This document shows positions 6,582 through 14,450 of a stretch of 32,040 nucleotides of DNA, piece after piece. Both the position numbers and the translations under genes were made by a program. Below the pieces are notes generated by a model, which was not told the origin of the DNA, made no database searches, and was given only the letters and a program-made list of their open reading frames with translations. Within the stretch, counting starts at the first letter, position 1; each line of letters begins with the position of its first letter. Source of the DNA: Agilicoccus flavus (lineage in GTDB: Bacteria; Actinomycetota; Actinomycetes; Actinomycetales; Dermatophilaceae); the NCBI RefSeq assembly GCF_014857905.1, contig NZ_JACYXE010000019.1:1-32040 (forward strand), read 5' to 3'.

Positions 6582-7376
6582 TCACTCGCCGAGGAAGAAG
6601 TCGGCCATGAGGTCCTGGACGGCCTCGACCATGTGCGTGCCGGTGGCGGTGCGGCACCCGGCGTCCCGGGCGGCCGCGACGAACGGCGTGGTGCCGTGGC
6701 CGCCGATGACGTCGCCGACGAACATCGACGAGGTCAGTCGCGCCGCGTCGAGGGGCAGGGGGTCGTCGTCGTCCATCCCCAGCGGGGTCGCGTTGAAGAC
6801 GAGGTCGAACCCCGTCGGGTCGGGAGGCCCGGCCGTGGCCGTGCCCGCGCCGACGCCCTGCAGGACGTCGAGCAGCTCGCCCACCCGTGACTCGTCGGTG
6901 TCGTGGACGACGAGCTCGGCGACCCCCGCGTCGAGCAGGGCAATCGCGATGGCGCTGCCCGCGCCGCCGGCGCCGATGAGCAGCGCGCGACCCCCCTCGA
7001 TCGTCGCGCCGTGATCCTGCTGGGCCTTGACGAAGGCGAGGCCGTCGAGCATGTCGCCGTGCCAGGAGCCGTCGGGGTTGCGCCGGATCACGCTGACCAC
7101 CCCCAACAGCCGGGCCCGGTCGGAGCTGCTCGCGCAGTGGCCGAACGCGGTGTGCTTGTGCGGCATGGTGACGAGGAGGCCGTCGACGTTCGACGTCGCG
7201 GCCAGACCGGCCAGGGCGGCGTCGAGGGCATCGCCGGGCACCTGCATCGGCACGCACAGCGCGTCGTGGCCGCGCTCGGCGAAGGTGCTCGTGAGCCGGG
7301 CCGGCGACTCCACGTACCGGATCGGGTCTCCGACGATGGGGAACAGGCGGGAGGCGCCGGTGGGTGAGGAGGACAT
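6582..7376 (-). CDS. shikimate/quinate dehydrogenase-like protein (AroE family)
   Basis: The 264 residues show the AroE fold. The N-terminal substrate domain begins LFPIVGDPIRYVESPARL (the GxPxxxSxSP-like element) and holds TMPHKH with the catalytic-type lysine. The NAD(P) domain has GAGGAGSAIA (about 134-143) and VFNATPLGM. Canonical enzymes reduce 3-dehydroshikimate to shikimate. The departures here (NVTxPxK reads LLVTMPHK, and the SxSP Ser pair is ESP) are typical of the AroE-like paralogues acting on quinate or other cyclohexane acids rather than of the biosynthetic enzyme. ATG 7376 is preceded by GAAAGAGAG; a 5' extension to 7610 has no homology. The 199 bp before it, shared with the divergent gene at 7576, hold no other feature I can identify. 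Confidence 0.82.
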   Translation of the reverse strand: MSSSPTGASRLFPIVGDPIRYVESPARLTSTFAERGHDALCVPMQVPGDALDAALAGLAATSNVDGLLVTMPHKHTAFGHCASSSDRARLLGVVSVIRRNPDGSWHGDMLDGLAFVKAQQDHGATIEGGRALLIGAGGAGSAIAIALLDAGVAELVVHDTDESRVGELLDVLQGVGAGTATAGPPDPTGFDLVFNATPLGMDDDDPLPLDAARLTSSMFVGDVIGGHGTTPFVAAARDAGCRTATGTHMVEAVQDLMADFFLGE

Positions 7377-7558
7377 CGTCGTCTCTCTTTCGGTCGGGGT
7401 GCGTCGGGTCCAGCGGCCCGTCACCGTCGTCGGCTCTGACAGGGACCTGCAGCGCTCCCGCCTCCTGGCTCGGATTCGTCCGGGCTGCGGGTGACGCGTC
7501 GTCGACGTTACGCCGACCCGAAGGTCACCGGAGCGGACCGGCCGGGCCACGGTTCGTC

Positions 7559-7575
7559 GGTGGCAGGCTGGGGCG
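7559..7575 (+). promoter_or_regulatory. leaderless -10 element of the DUF1349 gene
   Basis: GGTGGCAGGCTGGG (7559-7572) places CAGGCT 6 nt before the ATG at 7576. The identical 14-mer precedes fetB at 8235-8248. No SD lies in between, so transcription probably starts at the start codon. No clear -35 is seen. Confidence 0.5.
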
Positions 7576-8169
7576 ATGACCTCACGCGACATGACCTGGC
7601 AGGACGGCACCTGGACCCACCGGCCCGTCTCGATCCGCGAGGAGGGCGACGGGCTCGTCGTCGAACCCGCCTCGGGCAGCGACCTGTGGCGCGTGACGTC
7701 CTACGGGTTCGTCCACGACGACGCGCCCGCGCTGCTCGCCGATCTCCCCGACGACCAGGCGGTCGAGGTGACCTTCGTGCTCGGGGACGGGTCCCCCCTC
7801 GAGCAGTTCGACCAGGCCGGTGTGCTGCTGCGCGCCGACGACGAGCACTGGATCAAGGCGGGCGTCGAGTTCGCCGACGGGCAGCTCATGGCGGGAGCCG
7901 TCGTCACCGACGGCCGCTCCGACTGGTCGACCGGCCCGGTCCCCGCGTGGGTCGGCCGGCCCATCACGGTGCGCGCGAGCCGCTCGGGCGACGCGGTCAC
8001 CGTCCGGGCCCGCAGCGGGGACGAGCCGTGGCGCCTCGTGCGCCTCGCGCCCATCGACCCCGCCCTGCCCTGGCAGGCCGGCCCGTTCGCTGCGGCACCG
8101 ACCCGGACGGGGCTGCAGGTGACGTTCACGTCGTGGACCGTCGGGCCCGCCGACGACTCCCTGCACTGA
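7576..8169 (+). CDS. DUF1349-family concanavalin-like beta-sandwich protein
   Basis: The protein has 197 residues and no signal peptide or membrane segment. The pattern of GSDLWRVTSYGFVHDDAPAL near residue 35, then VEVTFVLG, QFDQAGVLLRADDEHWIKAG and a long series of beta strands ending VTFTSWTVGPA is characteristic of DUF1349 (regulation-of-enolase-1-like) proteins, which adopt a lectin-like fold. Their biochemical role is not established; some may bind sugars. It probably has its own leaderless promoter. The intergenic 83 bp to fetB contain another copy of the same promoter-like 14-mer, so the two genes may be expressed in parallel rather than as one operon. Confidence 0.8.
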   Translation: MTSRDMTWQDGTWTHRPVSIREEGDGLVVEPASGSDLWRVTSYGFVHDDAPALLADLPDDQAVEVTFVLGDGSPLEQFDQAGVLLRADDEHWIKAGVEFADGQLMAGAVVTDGRSDWSTGPVPAWVGRPITVRASRSGDAVTVRARSGDEPWRLVRLAPIDPALPWQAGPFAAAPTRTGLQVTFTSWTVGPADDSLH

Positions 8170-8234
8170 CGGCCTGTACTGACAGCCCGGCTCCGGCGGG
8201 GCCCGAGCCGGCCGCGCCACGCCCGTGGGGCGCG

Positions 8235-8252
8235 GGTGGCAGGCTGGGAACC
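8235..8252 (+). promoter_or_regulatory. leaderless -10 element of fetB
   Basis: A second copy of GGTGGCAGGCTGGG (8235-8248) puts CAGGCT (8240-8245) 7 nt before the GTG at 8253. No SD is present. This both fixes the start codon and suggests leaderless initiation. Confidence 0.5.
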
Positions 8253-9017
8253 GTGCTCGACCTCCCCCGCGGACTGCCCGGCGAGCTGCTCTTCCTCGCC
8301 GGGCTGCTCGTCCTCACAGCGATCACCCTCGCGCTGCAGCGGTGGGCCCGCGTCCGGCTCGGCTGGAGCCCGGTCACCTCGATCCTGCGGGCGTGCCTCC
8401 AGCTCGCCGTCATCGCCGCGATCCTCTCCGGAGTCCTCGCGACGGGGTGGACCGTCGTCCTCTTCGTCGCGTTCATGCTGACGACGGCGAGCTGGACGTC
8501 GGGGCAGCGGATCCGCGGGCTGTACGGCGGGCGCCGGGCGGCGGTGGCGGCCGTCGTCGTCGGCGCCCTGACGACGATCCTCCTCGTCTTCGGGCTGCAC
8601 CTCATGGACTGGACCGTGCGCTACGTCGTCGCGGTGGCCGGGATCGTCGTGGGCAACGCGATGAGCGCGACGACCCTCGCGGGACGGCAGTTCGCCACCC
8701 TCTCCGCGGAGCGCGTCGACGAGATCGAGGCCTGGCTGGCCCTCGGGGCGAGTCCGTCCGCCGCGCACGACGAGGTCGGGCGGCACGCCGTCCGCGAGAT
8801 GCTCATCCCCAACCTCGACCAGACCCGCAACACCGGCCTGGTCACCCTCCCCGGCGCGTTCGTCGGCGCGGTCATGGGCGGCGCCGCCCCGATCGAGGCC
8901 GCGAAGTTCCAGCTCGTCGTCCTCGCCGGCATCGCGTTGACGATGACGATCGCGGGTCTCGTCGTCACCCGGGTGGCCGGGCGCTCGCCCGTCGTGCCGC
9001 GCTCGCGCGAGGCCTGA
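8253..9017 (+). CDS. fetB: FetB/YbbM-type membrane permease (UPF0014, putative iron export)
   Basis: The 254-residue protein has about six to seven hydrophobic helices. The segments WSPVTSILRACLQLAVIAAI, VVGNAMSATTLAG (about 132-144), EIEAWLALGASPSAA and IPNLDQTRNTGLVTLPGAFV (about 188-207) are hallmarks of the FetB family. In E. coli FetB is the permease partner of the ATPase FetA and protects against iron and peroxide stress. No fetA-like ATPase gene is adjacent here, so the partner is elsewhere or the protein acts otherwise. GTG at 8253 follows a -10-like motif; the frame open upstream into the DUF1349 gene is a shadow. Coding ends 72 bp before the alcohol dehydrogenase stop, in a short tandem repeat. 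Confidence 0.85.
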   Translation: MLDLPRGLPGELLFLAGLLVLTAITLALQRWARVRLGWSPVTSILRACLQLAVIAAILSGVLATGWTVVLFVAFMLTTASWTSGQRIRGLYGGRRAAVAAVVVGALTTILLVFGLHLMDWTVRYVVAVAGIVVGNAMSATTLAGRQFATLSAERVDEIEAWLALGASPSAAHDEVGRHAVREMLIPNLDQTRNTGLVTLPGAFVGAVMGGAAPIEAAKFQLVVLAGIALTMTIAGLVVTRVAGRSPVVPRSREA

Positions 9018-9046
9018 GCTCGGCGTTCGAGCGCCCGGCGACCATC

Positions 9047-9085
9047 ACCCGGACCACCGCACCCGGACCACCGCACCCGGACCAC
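9047..9085. repeat. 14-bp tandem repeat, 2.7 copies
   Basis: ACCCGGACCACCGC occurs at 9047-9060 and 9061-9074, with a partial third copy from 9075. It lies between the convergent ends of fetB and the dehydrogenase gene. It is not an evident terminator hairpin. Confidence 0.8.
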
Positions 9086-9088
9086 CCC

Positions 9089-10135
9089 TCACCCGTGGGG
9101 GACGACGACGGCGCGCGCGGACAGCGTGCCGTCGGTGAGGCGGCGGTAGGCTTCGAGCGCGTCGTCGAGGGCGAACCGCTCGATGGTGGGGCGGATCTGA
9201 CCGGCCCGGTACATCGCCACGACCTCGTGGAGCTCCTCGATGGTGCCCCAGTACGTCGAGGTGAAGTCGACCTCGTACGGCATCGAGAAGAAGCTCCACG
9301 GGTGCGTGCCGCCGCCGATGCCGACGACGACGATCGCGCCGCGCTGCGCGACCGTGGCCGCGGCGAGGGCGAGGGTGGGGGTCGCGCCGACGAGGTCGAC
9401 GACGGCGTCGACGCCGCGCCCGCCGGTGAGGTCCCGGATCGCCTCGACCTGCCCGTCGCCGCCCGGGACGGTGACGGCGCCCAGGGCCCGCGCCTGCTCC
9501 ATCGCCTCCGGCTTCGTGTCCGTGGCGATGACGGTGGCGCCGGTGAGCGCGGTGAGGATCTGCACCGCGACGAGGCCGAGCCCACCCAGGCCGATGACGA
9601 GGACGCTCCGACCGCCGCCCGCCAGGCGGGGCAGGACGCGCTTGATCGCGTGGTACGGCGTCAGCCCCGCGTCGGCGAGCGGGGCCGCCGCGACCGGGTC
9701 GACGTCCTCGCCGAGCGGCACGAGGTTACGCACCGGCGCGACCATGTACTCGGCCATCCCGCCGTCGCGGCCGAGCCCGTTCGCGAGGTACCCGACGTCG
9801 GTCGGCCGGTGGCAGTAGGTGTCCTGCCCGCGCGAGCACGCCGGGCACCGGCCGCAGCCGATCGGTCCGTAGCAGAGGTAGGCCGCGCCGATCTCGACGC
9901 CGCGCACGCCCTCCCCGAGCTCCTCGACCCAGCCGGAGTTCTCGTGGCCCAGCACGAACGGCGGAGTCATGAGCCCCGTGGGATCCGACTCGAACTCCGC
10001 GAAGAGACCGACGTCGGAGTGACAGGCGCCGGCTCCCGCGACCTTGAGCAGCACCTCGCCGGGGCCGGGCGTGGGCCGCTCGACCTCGGTGAGTACCGGG
10101 AACTGCCGGTAGCCCTCGAACACCACTGCGCGCAT
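9089..10135 (-). CDS. zinc-dependent alcohol dehydrogenase (MDR family)
   Basis: The 348-residue enzyme carries the catalytic-zinc Cys in GACHSDVG (about 38), the GHE of VLGHENSGWV, and the structural-zinc cysteines in GPIGCGRCPACSRGQDTYC (four Cys). The Rossmann motif is VIGLGGLGLVAV, followed by the acidic residue of ATDTKPE at the end of strand beta-2, which favours NAD over NADP. Such enzymes oxidise primary alcohols or reduce aldehydes in the cytosol. The start at 10135 (MRAVVFEGY) is chosen because homology begins there and AAGGACGGACC provides an SD; the extra 25 codons upstream are Arg-rich shadow. It is divergent from the hydrolase-fold gene at 10285; the 149 bp between hold no further feature I can name. 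Confidence 0.88.
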   Translation of the reverse strand: MRAVVFEGYRQFPVLTEVERPTPGPGEVLLKVAGAGACHSDVGLFAEFESDPTGLMTPPFVLGHENSGWVEELGEGVRGVEIGAAYLCYGPIGCGRCPACSRGQDTYCHRPTDVGYLANGLGRDGGMAEYMVAPVRNLVPLGEDVDPVAAAPLADAGLTPYHAIKRVLPRLAGGGRSVLVIGLGGLGLVAVQILTALTGATVIATDTKPEAMEQARALGAVTVPGGDGQVEAIRDLTGGRGVDAVVDLVGATPTLALAAATVAQRGAIVVVGIGGGTHPWSFFSMPYEVDFTSTYWGTIEELHEVVAMYRAGQIRPTIERFALDDALEAYRRLTDGTLSARAVVVPHG

Positions 10136-10284
10136 GGTCCGTCCCTTCGTCCTGCGATGACCCGGGGCGGCGGCCACGCCGCGCCGGCGCCGGGTTCGGC
10201 GTACCTCCACGCTAGGTCCGTGCCGCCTCGACCGGATGGGACCAAGGTCGGCCCGGCCGGGGACGACGTGTGAGGATCGGAGTC

Positions 10285-10941
10285 ATGTCGACCTCGCCCC
10301 CCGCCGAGTACGTGCTGTTCGTCCACGGGGTGGGCGGGTCGCCGCTGACGTGGGAGCACCAGGTGTCGCGGCTGCCCGCCGACCTGCCCGCCCGGGCGCC
10401 CTGGCTGCGGGGGCTGCGGCCCGGCGGCGCCGAGGAGTTCGACGTGCGCGACGCGGCGGGAGACCTCGCCACCGCCCTCCAGCTCGAGGGGGTGAGCAGG
10501 GCCGCTCTCGTCGGGCACGCGCTCGGCGGCCTCGTCGCGGTGCAGACGGCGATCGACCACCCCGAGCTCGTCTCGCACCTCGTGCTCCTCGGGACGCAAC
10601 CGGCTGCCTCGCGCGGGGGTCGTCGGCTGCAGCGATGGGCCCTCGCGCTCGTCCCGAAGCGGCGGTTCTCCGACGCCGGCGTCGACAAGGCCAAGGTGCG
10701 CGACGCCCTGCGGGCCGGCGGCCCCCTCGACGCCTCCACCCGATTCGGCGACGTGCGCGCGCCCACCTTCGTCGTCGTCGGCTCCCGGGCCCGCGCCGAC
10801 GTCGCGGCCGGTCGCCTGCTCGCCTCGGCGATCCCCGACGCGCACCTGGAGATCGTCGACGGGGCGGGTCACGACGTCATGTCCGAGCGGCCCGATGAGG
10901 TCAACGCGCTCGTCTACGGCTTCCTCGGGCACGGCGCCTGA
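10285..10941 (+). CDS. alpha/beta-hydrolase-fold protein with missing nucleophile
   Basis: The 218-residue protein has the hydrolase fold: the oxyanion-hole motif FVHGVGGSP (12-20), the nucleophile elbow, and GAGHDV with the expected catalytic His near the C-terminus. The elbow reads GHALGG, so residue 79 is Ala (codon GCG at this point) where the family has Ser, Asp or Cys. A serine-hydrolase reaction is therefore not expected; it may be a binding protein or pseudoenzyme. The start at 10285 is favoured over GTG 10270 by GGAG eight bases upstream and by GAGGAT (10272-10277) as a possible -10. The MFS gene begins 38 bp after its stop, so the two may form an operon. Confidence 0.85.
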   Translation: MSTSPPAEYVLFVHGVGGSPLTWEHQVSRLPADLPARAPWLRGLRPGGAEEFDVRDAAGDLATALQLEGVSRAALVGHALGGLVAVQTAIDHPELVSHLVLLGTQPAASRGGRRLQRWALALVPKRRFSDAGVDKAKVRDALRAGGPLDASTRFGDVRAPTFVVVGSRARADVAAGRLLASAIPDAHLEIVDGAGHDVMSERPDEVNALVYGFLGHGA

Positions 10942-10979
10942 ATGCGCGTGCTCCTTCGGCCCGACGCCCCGGACCCGAC

Positions 10980-12233
10980 GTGAGCCCCGCCCGATCTCGC
11001 GCCTGGCTCGTGTCGCTCGTCGTCGCGGGCGTGCTCGTCCAGGGGGCCCTCAACCTCGCCCGCCCGGTGACGACGTACAAGCTCGTGGGCCTGGGGTCGG
11101 GCGCGACGACGATCGGCGTCGTCACCGCCGCGTACGCCGTGCTGCCGATGGCGGTCGCGCTCCCGCTCGGGCGGCTCACCGACCGGACCCCGGCGCTCCC
11201 CCGCTACGTCATGGTCTCTGCGGCACTGCTCGCCGCCGGCGTCGCCGTCCTGGCGCTCGCGCCGAACGTGCCGCTCGTCGCGCTCGGGTCCGTCGTGCTC
11301 GGCCTCGCCCACCTGCTCTTCACCATCAGCGGGCAGGCGGCGATCGCGCGGTACTCCGACGACGACGACCTCGACCTCGGGTTCGGCTGGTTCACGGCCT
11401 CCTACTCGGTGGGGCAGGCCCTCGGCCCGCTCCTCGGCGGGGCCCTCGTGGGCGCGGGCGCCGTGACCGCCGGCCCGGAGCGGCTCGCCGACATCGACCG
11501 CGCCCTGTTCGTCGGCGCCGCGATCTCGCTCCTGGCCGTGCCCCTGTTCCTGCGGCGGCCGAGGGCCCTGGGTCGGGCCGCCGCGCCGGAGGGGGCGCGC
11601 CCCCCCACCGACGCCGAGGCGGCCGACGGGGCCGCACCGGTCGCGACTCCGGCGGAGCCACCGCGACGCGCGGACGTGCGGGCGGTGCTGCGCAGCCCCG
11701 GGGTGGCCTCCAACATGCTCGCGTCGATGGGCCTGCTCGCGATGCTCGACATCCTCGTCGCCTTCCTGCCCCTCGTCGGCGAGGAGCGGGGCGTCGCGCC
11801 GGTCGTCATCGGCGCGCTGCTCGCCGTCCGCGGCGCGGCGAGCATCCTCTCCCGGGTGCTCCTGCCGTGGCTGACCCGCCGGATGGCGCGGTCGACGCTG
11901 CTCGTCGCCAGCCTGTTCGGGGCCGGCCTCGCCCTCGCGATCCCTCCGCTGCTGCTCGACCGGGTGATCGTCGCCGGGGCCCTGCTGGCGGTCGGCGGGT
12001 TCTTCCTCGGCCTCGGGCAGCCGCTGACCATGACCCTCATCTCGACCGCGGTGCCCACGGCGTGGCGCTCGCAGGCGCTCGCGATCAGGCTCGTCGGCAA
12101 CCGGGTCGGGCAGGTCGGGTTCCCCCTGCTCGCCGGCCTCGTCGCGGCCCCGCTCGGGCCGGTCGGCGCGATCTGGATGACGTGTGCCGTGCTGCTGCTC
12201 GCCGGGGGCGAGAAGCTCGTTCGCCGTCGGTGA
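10980..12233 (+). CDS. MFS transporter
   Basis: The 417-residue protein has about twelve hydrophobic helices and the MFS motif A form GRLTDRTPALPR in the loop between helices 2 and 3 (about 63-74). A charged, Pro-rich central loop (about residues 195-235, RRPRALGRAAAPEGARPP onward) separates the two six-helix halves. In the second half GAASILSRVLLPWLTRR fits the repeated motif A position. The family exports drugs or metabolites by proton antiport; nothing in the sequence fixes the substrate. The GTG start at 10980 gives a first residue pair SPARSR followed directly by helix 1. It follows the hydrolase-fold gene closely and converges with the next gene, with 15 bp between the two stops. Confidence 0.87.
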   Translation: MSPARSRAWLVSLVVAGVLVQGALNLARPVTTYKLVGLGSGATTIGVVTAAYAVLPMAVALPLGRLTDRTPALPRYVMVSAALLAAGVAVLALAPNVPLVALGSVVLGLAHLLFTISGQAAIARYSDDDDLDLGFGWFTASYSVGQALGPLLGGALVGAGAVTAGPERLADIDRALFVGAAISLLAVPLFLRRPRALGRAAAPEGARPPTDAEAADGAAPVATPAEPPRRADVRAVLRSPGVASNMLASMGLLAMLDILVAFLPLVGEERGVAPVVIGALLAVRGAASILSRVLLPWLTRRMARSTLLVASLFGAGLALAIPPLLLDRVIVAGALLAVGGFFLGLGQPLTMTLISTAVPTAWRSQALAIRLVGNRVGQVGFPLLAGLVAAPLGPVGAIWMTCAVLLLAGGEKLVRRR

Positions 12234-12248
12234 GCCGCGGGCGGCCGA

Positions 12249-12689
12249 TCAACCCGGAGCGGGCGTGGCGGGGTCGAACTCCCCGAGCACCCGGGCGTCG
12301 AAGGGGTCGGTGCTCAGGGTCACCCCGGTCGTGAACGGCACGCCGTCGGCCGTGCCGGAGACGATCACCGACCCGACGCCGGCCACGTCGCGGCGGACCG
12401 GGGCGACGTCGAGGACCTCGACGCGGCCGTGGCGGTGCACGCCGTAGACCGAGCGCAGGAGCGCCGACGCCGACGAGCGATCCGCCGCGGGCGTCGTCGT
12501 CGCGGACAGAGCGGCCAGGTCACCGCCGGTCGCGGCCACGTAGCGTTCGGCCACCTCCCGCGGCGAGGTGCGGATCCACCACGAGCCCGCCGCGATCCCC
12601 ACGGCCAGCGCCAGGAGCGCGAGTGCGGCCGCGACGCGCGTCCGCACCGCTCGCGAGGTGCCCGACGGACTCGGGGTGGGGGTGGACAT
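12249..12689 (-). CDS. small single-pass membrane protein, unknown function
   Basis: The 146-residue protein starts MSTPTPSPSG, has one hydrophobic helix (about 22-42, VAAALALLALAVGIAAGSWW) and then an extracytoplasmic domain of about 100 residues. This contains SPREVAERYVAATGGDLAAL, a form seen in small secreted NTF2-like or DUF4878-type domains, and ends in beta-strand-like sequence. The longer frame to 12782 crosses a 31-bp tandem repeat, so its first 31 residues are unlikely to be coding. No clear SD is seen. It follows the serine hydrolase gene on the same strand at a distance of 115 bp and may be co-transcribed with it. Confidence 0.6.
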   Translation of the reverse strand: MSTPTPSPSGTSRAVRTRVAAALALLALAVGIAAGSWWIRTSPREVAERYVAATGGDLAALSATTTPAADRSSASALLRSVYGVHRHGRVEVLDVAPVRRDVAGVGSVIVSGTADGVPFTTGVTLSTDPFDARVLGEFDPATPAPG

Positions 12690-12722
12690 GCGCGGAAGCC
12701 TCGCACGCCGACCGTGGCGTGT

Positions 12723-12784
12723 GGGTGGCCCGCCGACGCTCCGGCCGGCACTTGGGTGGCCCGCCGACGCTCCGGCCGGCACTT
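12723..12784. repeat. 31-bp tandem duplication
   Basis: Two exact copies of a 31-bp unit (12723-12753 and 12754-12784) begin GGGTGGCCCGCCGACGCTCC and are followed by the first bases of a third. The unit holds CCGGCCGG. It lies between the serine hydrolase stop and the next gene's start, so it sits in the leader of the membrane-protein gene. Confidence 0.9.
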
Positions 12785-12804
12785 GGGAGGCGTCCCGGCT
12801 CTCG

Positions 12805-14307
12805 TCAGCGCCCCATCATCGCGCGGCGCCGCGCCCGGAACTCCTCCTCGGGGAACAGCCGCATCCCGCCCGCCACCACGCAGGCCACCGCTCCGTCCGG
12901 GGTTCGTTCGTACCGCCACGGCTCGCCGACCGAGTCGAACCCCGCCGCCGGATCGGCGACGAGCGTGTCGCGGTCGACGACGAACAGCTCGCCGGCCCCG
13001 GCGGTCGGGTCGGGCTGGTCCGGGGCGAGGGCGACGAGCCGATCGCCGAGCCGGGCCACCTCGAGGCGGCCGAAGCTGCAGGCGAACCGGCCGGTGAACC
13101 GGGTGTGGTCGGCCCCGGAGTCGGCGAGCGGCCGCGCGGCCTGCGCGAGGCGGTGCGCCGGGCTCGACGCGACCTCGGGCGAGCCGACCACGTCGGCCTC
13201 CCACTGCTCCCGCGTCGGCGACCCCGCCACGGCGAGGTCGATGAGCTTGACGAGGCCGGTGGCGATCTCGCCCGCCGGCCCGCCGCTCTGGTTCGTCAGC
13301 ACGGACACCACGAGGGAGTCGCGCGGGTCGACGAACGTGCGCGTGATGAACCCGGGGAACCCGCCGCTGTGTCCGACGAGCCGGCGCTCGCCCACCGTGT
13401 GCAGGTCGAAGCCCAGCCCGTAACGCCCCAGTTCCTCGCCGTCGTGCTCGACGAGCGTCTCCAGCCGCTGCATGAGGCGCTTGCTGCCGTCGGTGAGCAG
13501 GCGGGTGTCGCCGAGCACGTGGGCGCTCCCGTAGGCGGTGAGGTCGCGGGCGTTCGCCATGAATCCCGTGGCCGCGCACATGGCCCCCGTGTCGGCGTGC
13601 CGCAGGACGAACGGCTCGTCGTCGCCGTCGAGGCGGCCCGAGTGACCCGACGCGAGCTCGTCGAGGCGGCTCGGCGGCAGGTCGGAGAGGTCCGGGTGGA
13701 TGCGCGGGAGGTCGAGGACGTCGAGGATGCGCTCGCGGCAGAACCGCGCGAACGGCATCCCGCTCACGGCCTCGACGACGAGCCCCACGACGGAGTACCC
13801 GAAGTTGGAGTACTTGAAGTGGGCGTTGGGGACGTACGTGACCCCCTCGTCCCGCAGCATCGCCACGAGGCGGTCCCGATCCGGAAAGGGGCCGTCGAGC
13901 TGCCAGTAGTCGCAGGCCGCGCCGTCACGGATGACACCCGCCTGATGCCCCAGCAGCTCCCGGACCGTGAGGGCGCCGACCGGGGTGTCGGCGAAGTCGG
14001 CCACGTGGCGGCCGACCGGGTCGTCGAGGCCGAGTCGGCCCTCCTCGCGCAGCAGCAGACAGGCCGTCGCCGCGAACGTCTTGGAGTGGGACGCGATCCG
14101 GAACAGGTGGTCCGGCGTGAGGGGAGTGCCGCGCTCGAGGTCGGCGCGCCCGAGCGCGGCCGACAGGACCACCTCGCCGTCAACGCGGATGCACACCTGC
14201 ACCCCCGGGGTCCGCAGGGTGCGACGACGCAGCTCCACCCAGGACTCGAGGGTCGGCGCCATGTCGGTGACGGTCGCGGCCAGGCGGGCGCGGGACTTCG
14301 CGGTCAC
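12805..14307 (-). CDS. serine hydrolase, beta-lactamase/D-aminopeptidase (class C) family
   Basis: The 500-residue protein has the three penicillin-binding-type motifs: S73-H-S-K76, Y166-S-N168 and a GHSGG triad near residue 318 in place of KTG. The first ~360 residues form the transpeptidase-like domain. The remaining ~140 (from about VVGSPEVASSP) form a beta-barrel-type extra domain as in DmpB-like D-aminopeptidases and many EstB-type esterases. Such enzymes hydrolyse D-amino-acid peptides or esters. There is no signal peptide, so it is probably cytosolic. GTG 14307 has AAAGGA nine bases upstream; the extension to 14373 is not supported. The preceding terminator hairpin isolates it from the gene at 14451, so it should have its own promoter in 14308-14389. 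Confidence 0.85.
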   Translation of the reverse strand: MTAKSRARLAATVTDMAPTLESWVELRRRTLRTPGVQVCIRVDGEVVLSAALGRADLERGTPLTPDHLFRIASHSKTFAATACLLLREEGRLGLDDPVGRHVADFADTPVGALTVRELLGHQAGVIRDGAACDYWQLDGPFPDRDRLVAMLRDEGVTYVPNAHFKYSNFGYSVVGLVVEAVSGMPFARFCRERILDVLDLPRIHPDLSDLPPSRLDELASGHSGRLDGDDEPFVLRHADTGAMCAATGFMANARDLTAYGSAHVLGDTRLLTDGSKRLMQRLETLVEHDGEELGRYGLGFDLHTVGERRLVGHSGGFPGFITRTFVDPRDSLVVSVLTNQSGGPAGEIATGLVKLIDLAVAGSPTREQWEADVVGSPEVASSPAHRLAQAARPLADSGADHTRFTGRFACSFGRLEVARLGDRLVALAPDQPDPTAGAGELFVVDRDTLVADPAAGFDSVGEPWRYERTPDGAVACVVAGGMRLFPEEEFRARRRAMMGR

Positions 14308-14389
14308 GGGTCGGGTCCTTTCGATCGGGTGGGGGCCCAGACGCACCGTCGCGACCCCCGCAGGTGGGGACACCCTGCGGCGGGACGGC

Positions 14390-14422
14390 GACGGGGCCCC
14401 ACCGTCGTGGTGGGGCCCCGTC
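14390..14422 (-). terminator. perfect 14-bp hairpin after the gene at 14451
   Basis: GACGGGGCCCCACC (14390-14403) and GGTGGGGCCCCGTC (14409-14422) pair perfectly around a 5-base loop. It is 28 bp past the stop of the minus-strand gene ending at 14451. There is no T-run, as is common for actinobacterial terminators. Confidence 0.75.
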
Positions 14423-14450
14423 GGCCGGATCGGCCCTGTCGGGCGCCGGA

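Noticed and set aside
8225-10273. 682-codon plus-strand open frame across fetB and the dehydrogenase gene
   Set aside because: It is antisense or out of frame to two well-supported genes, is Arg/Gly/Asp-rich, and has no family-like motifs; long shadows are usual at this GC content.
12365-13579. 404-codon minus-strand frame between the serine hydrolase and the membrane protein
   Set aside because: Out of frame with both real genes; the composition is Arg/Pro-rich without motifs.
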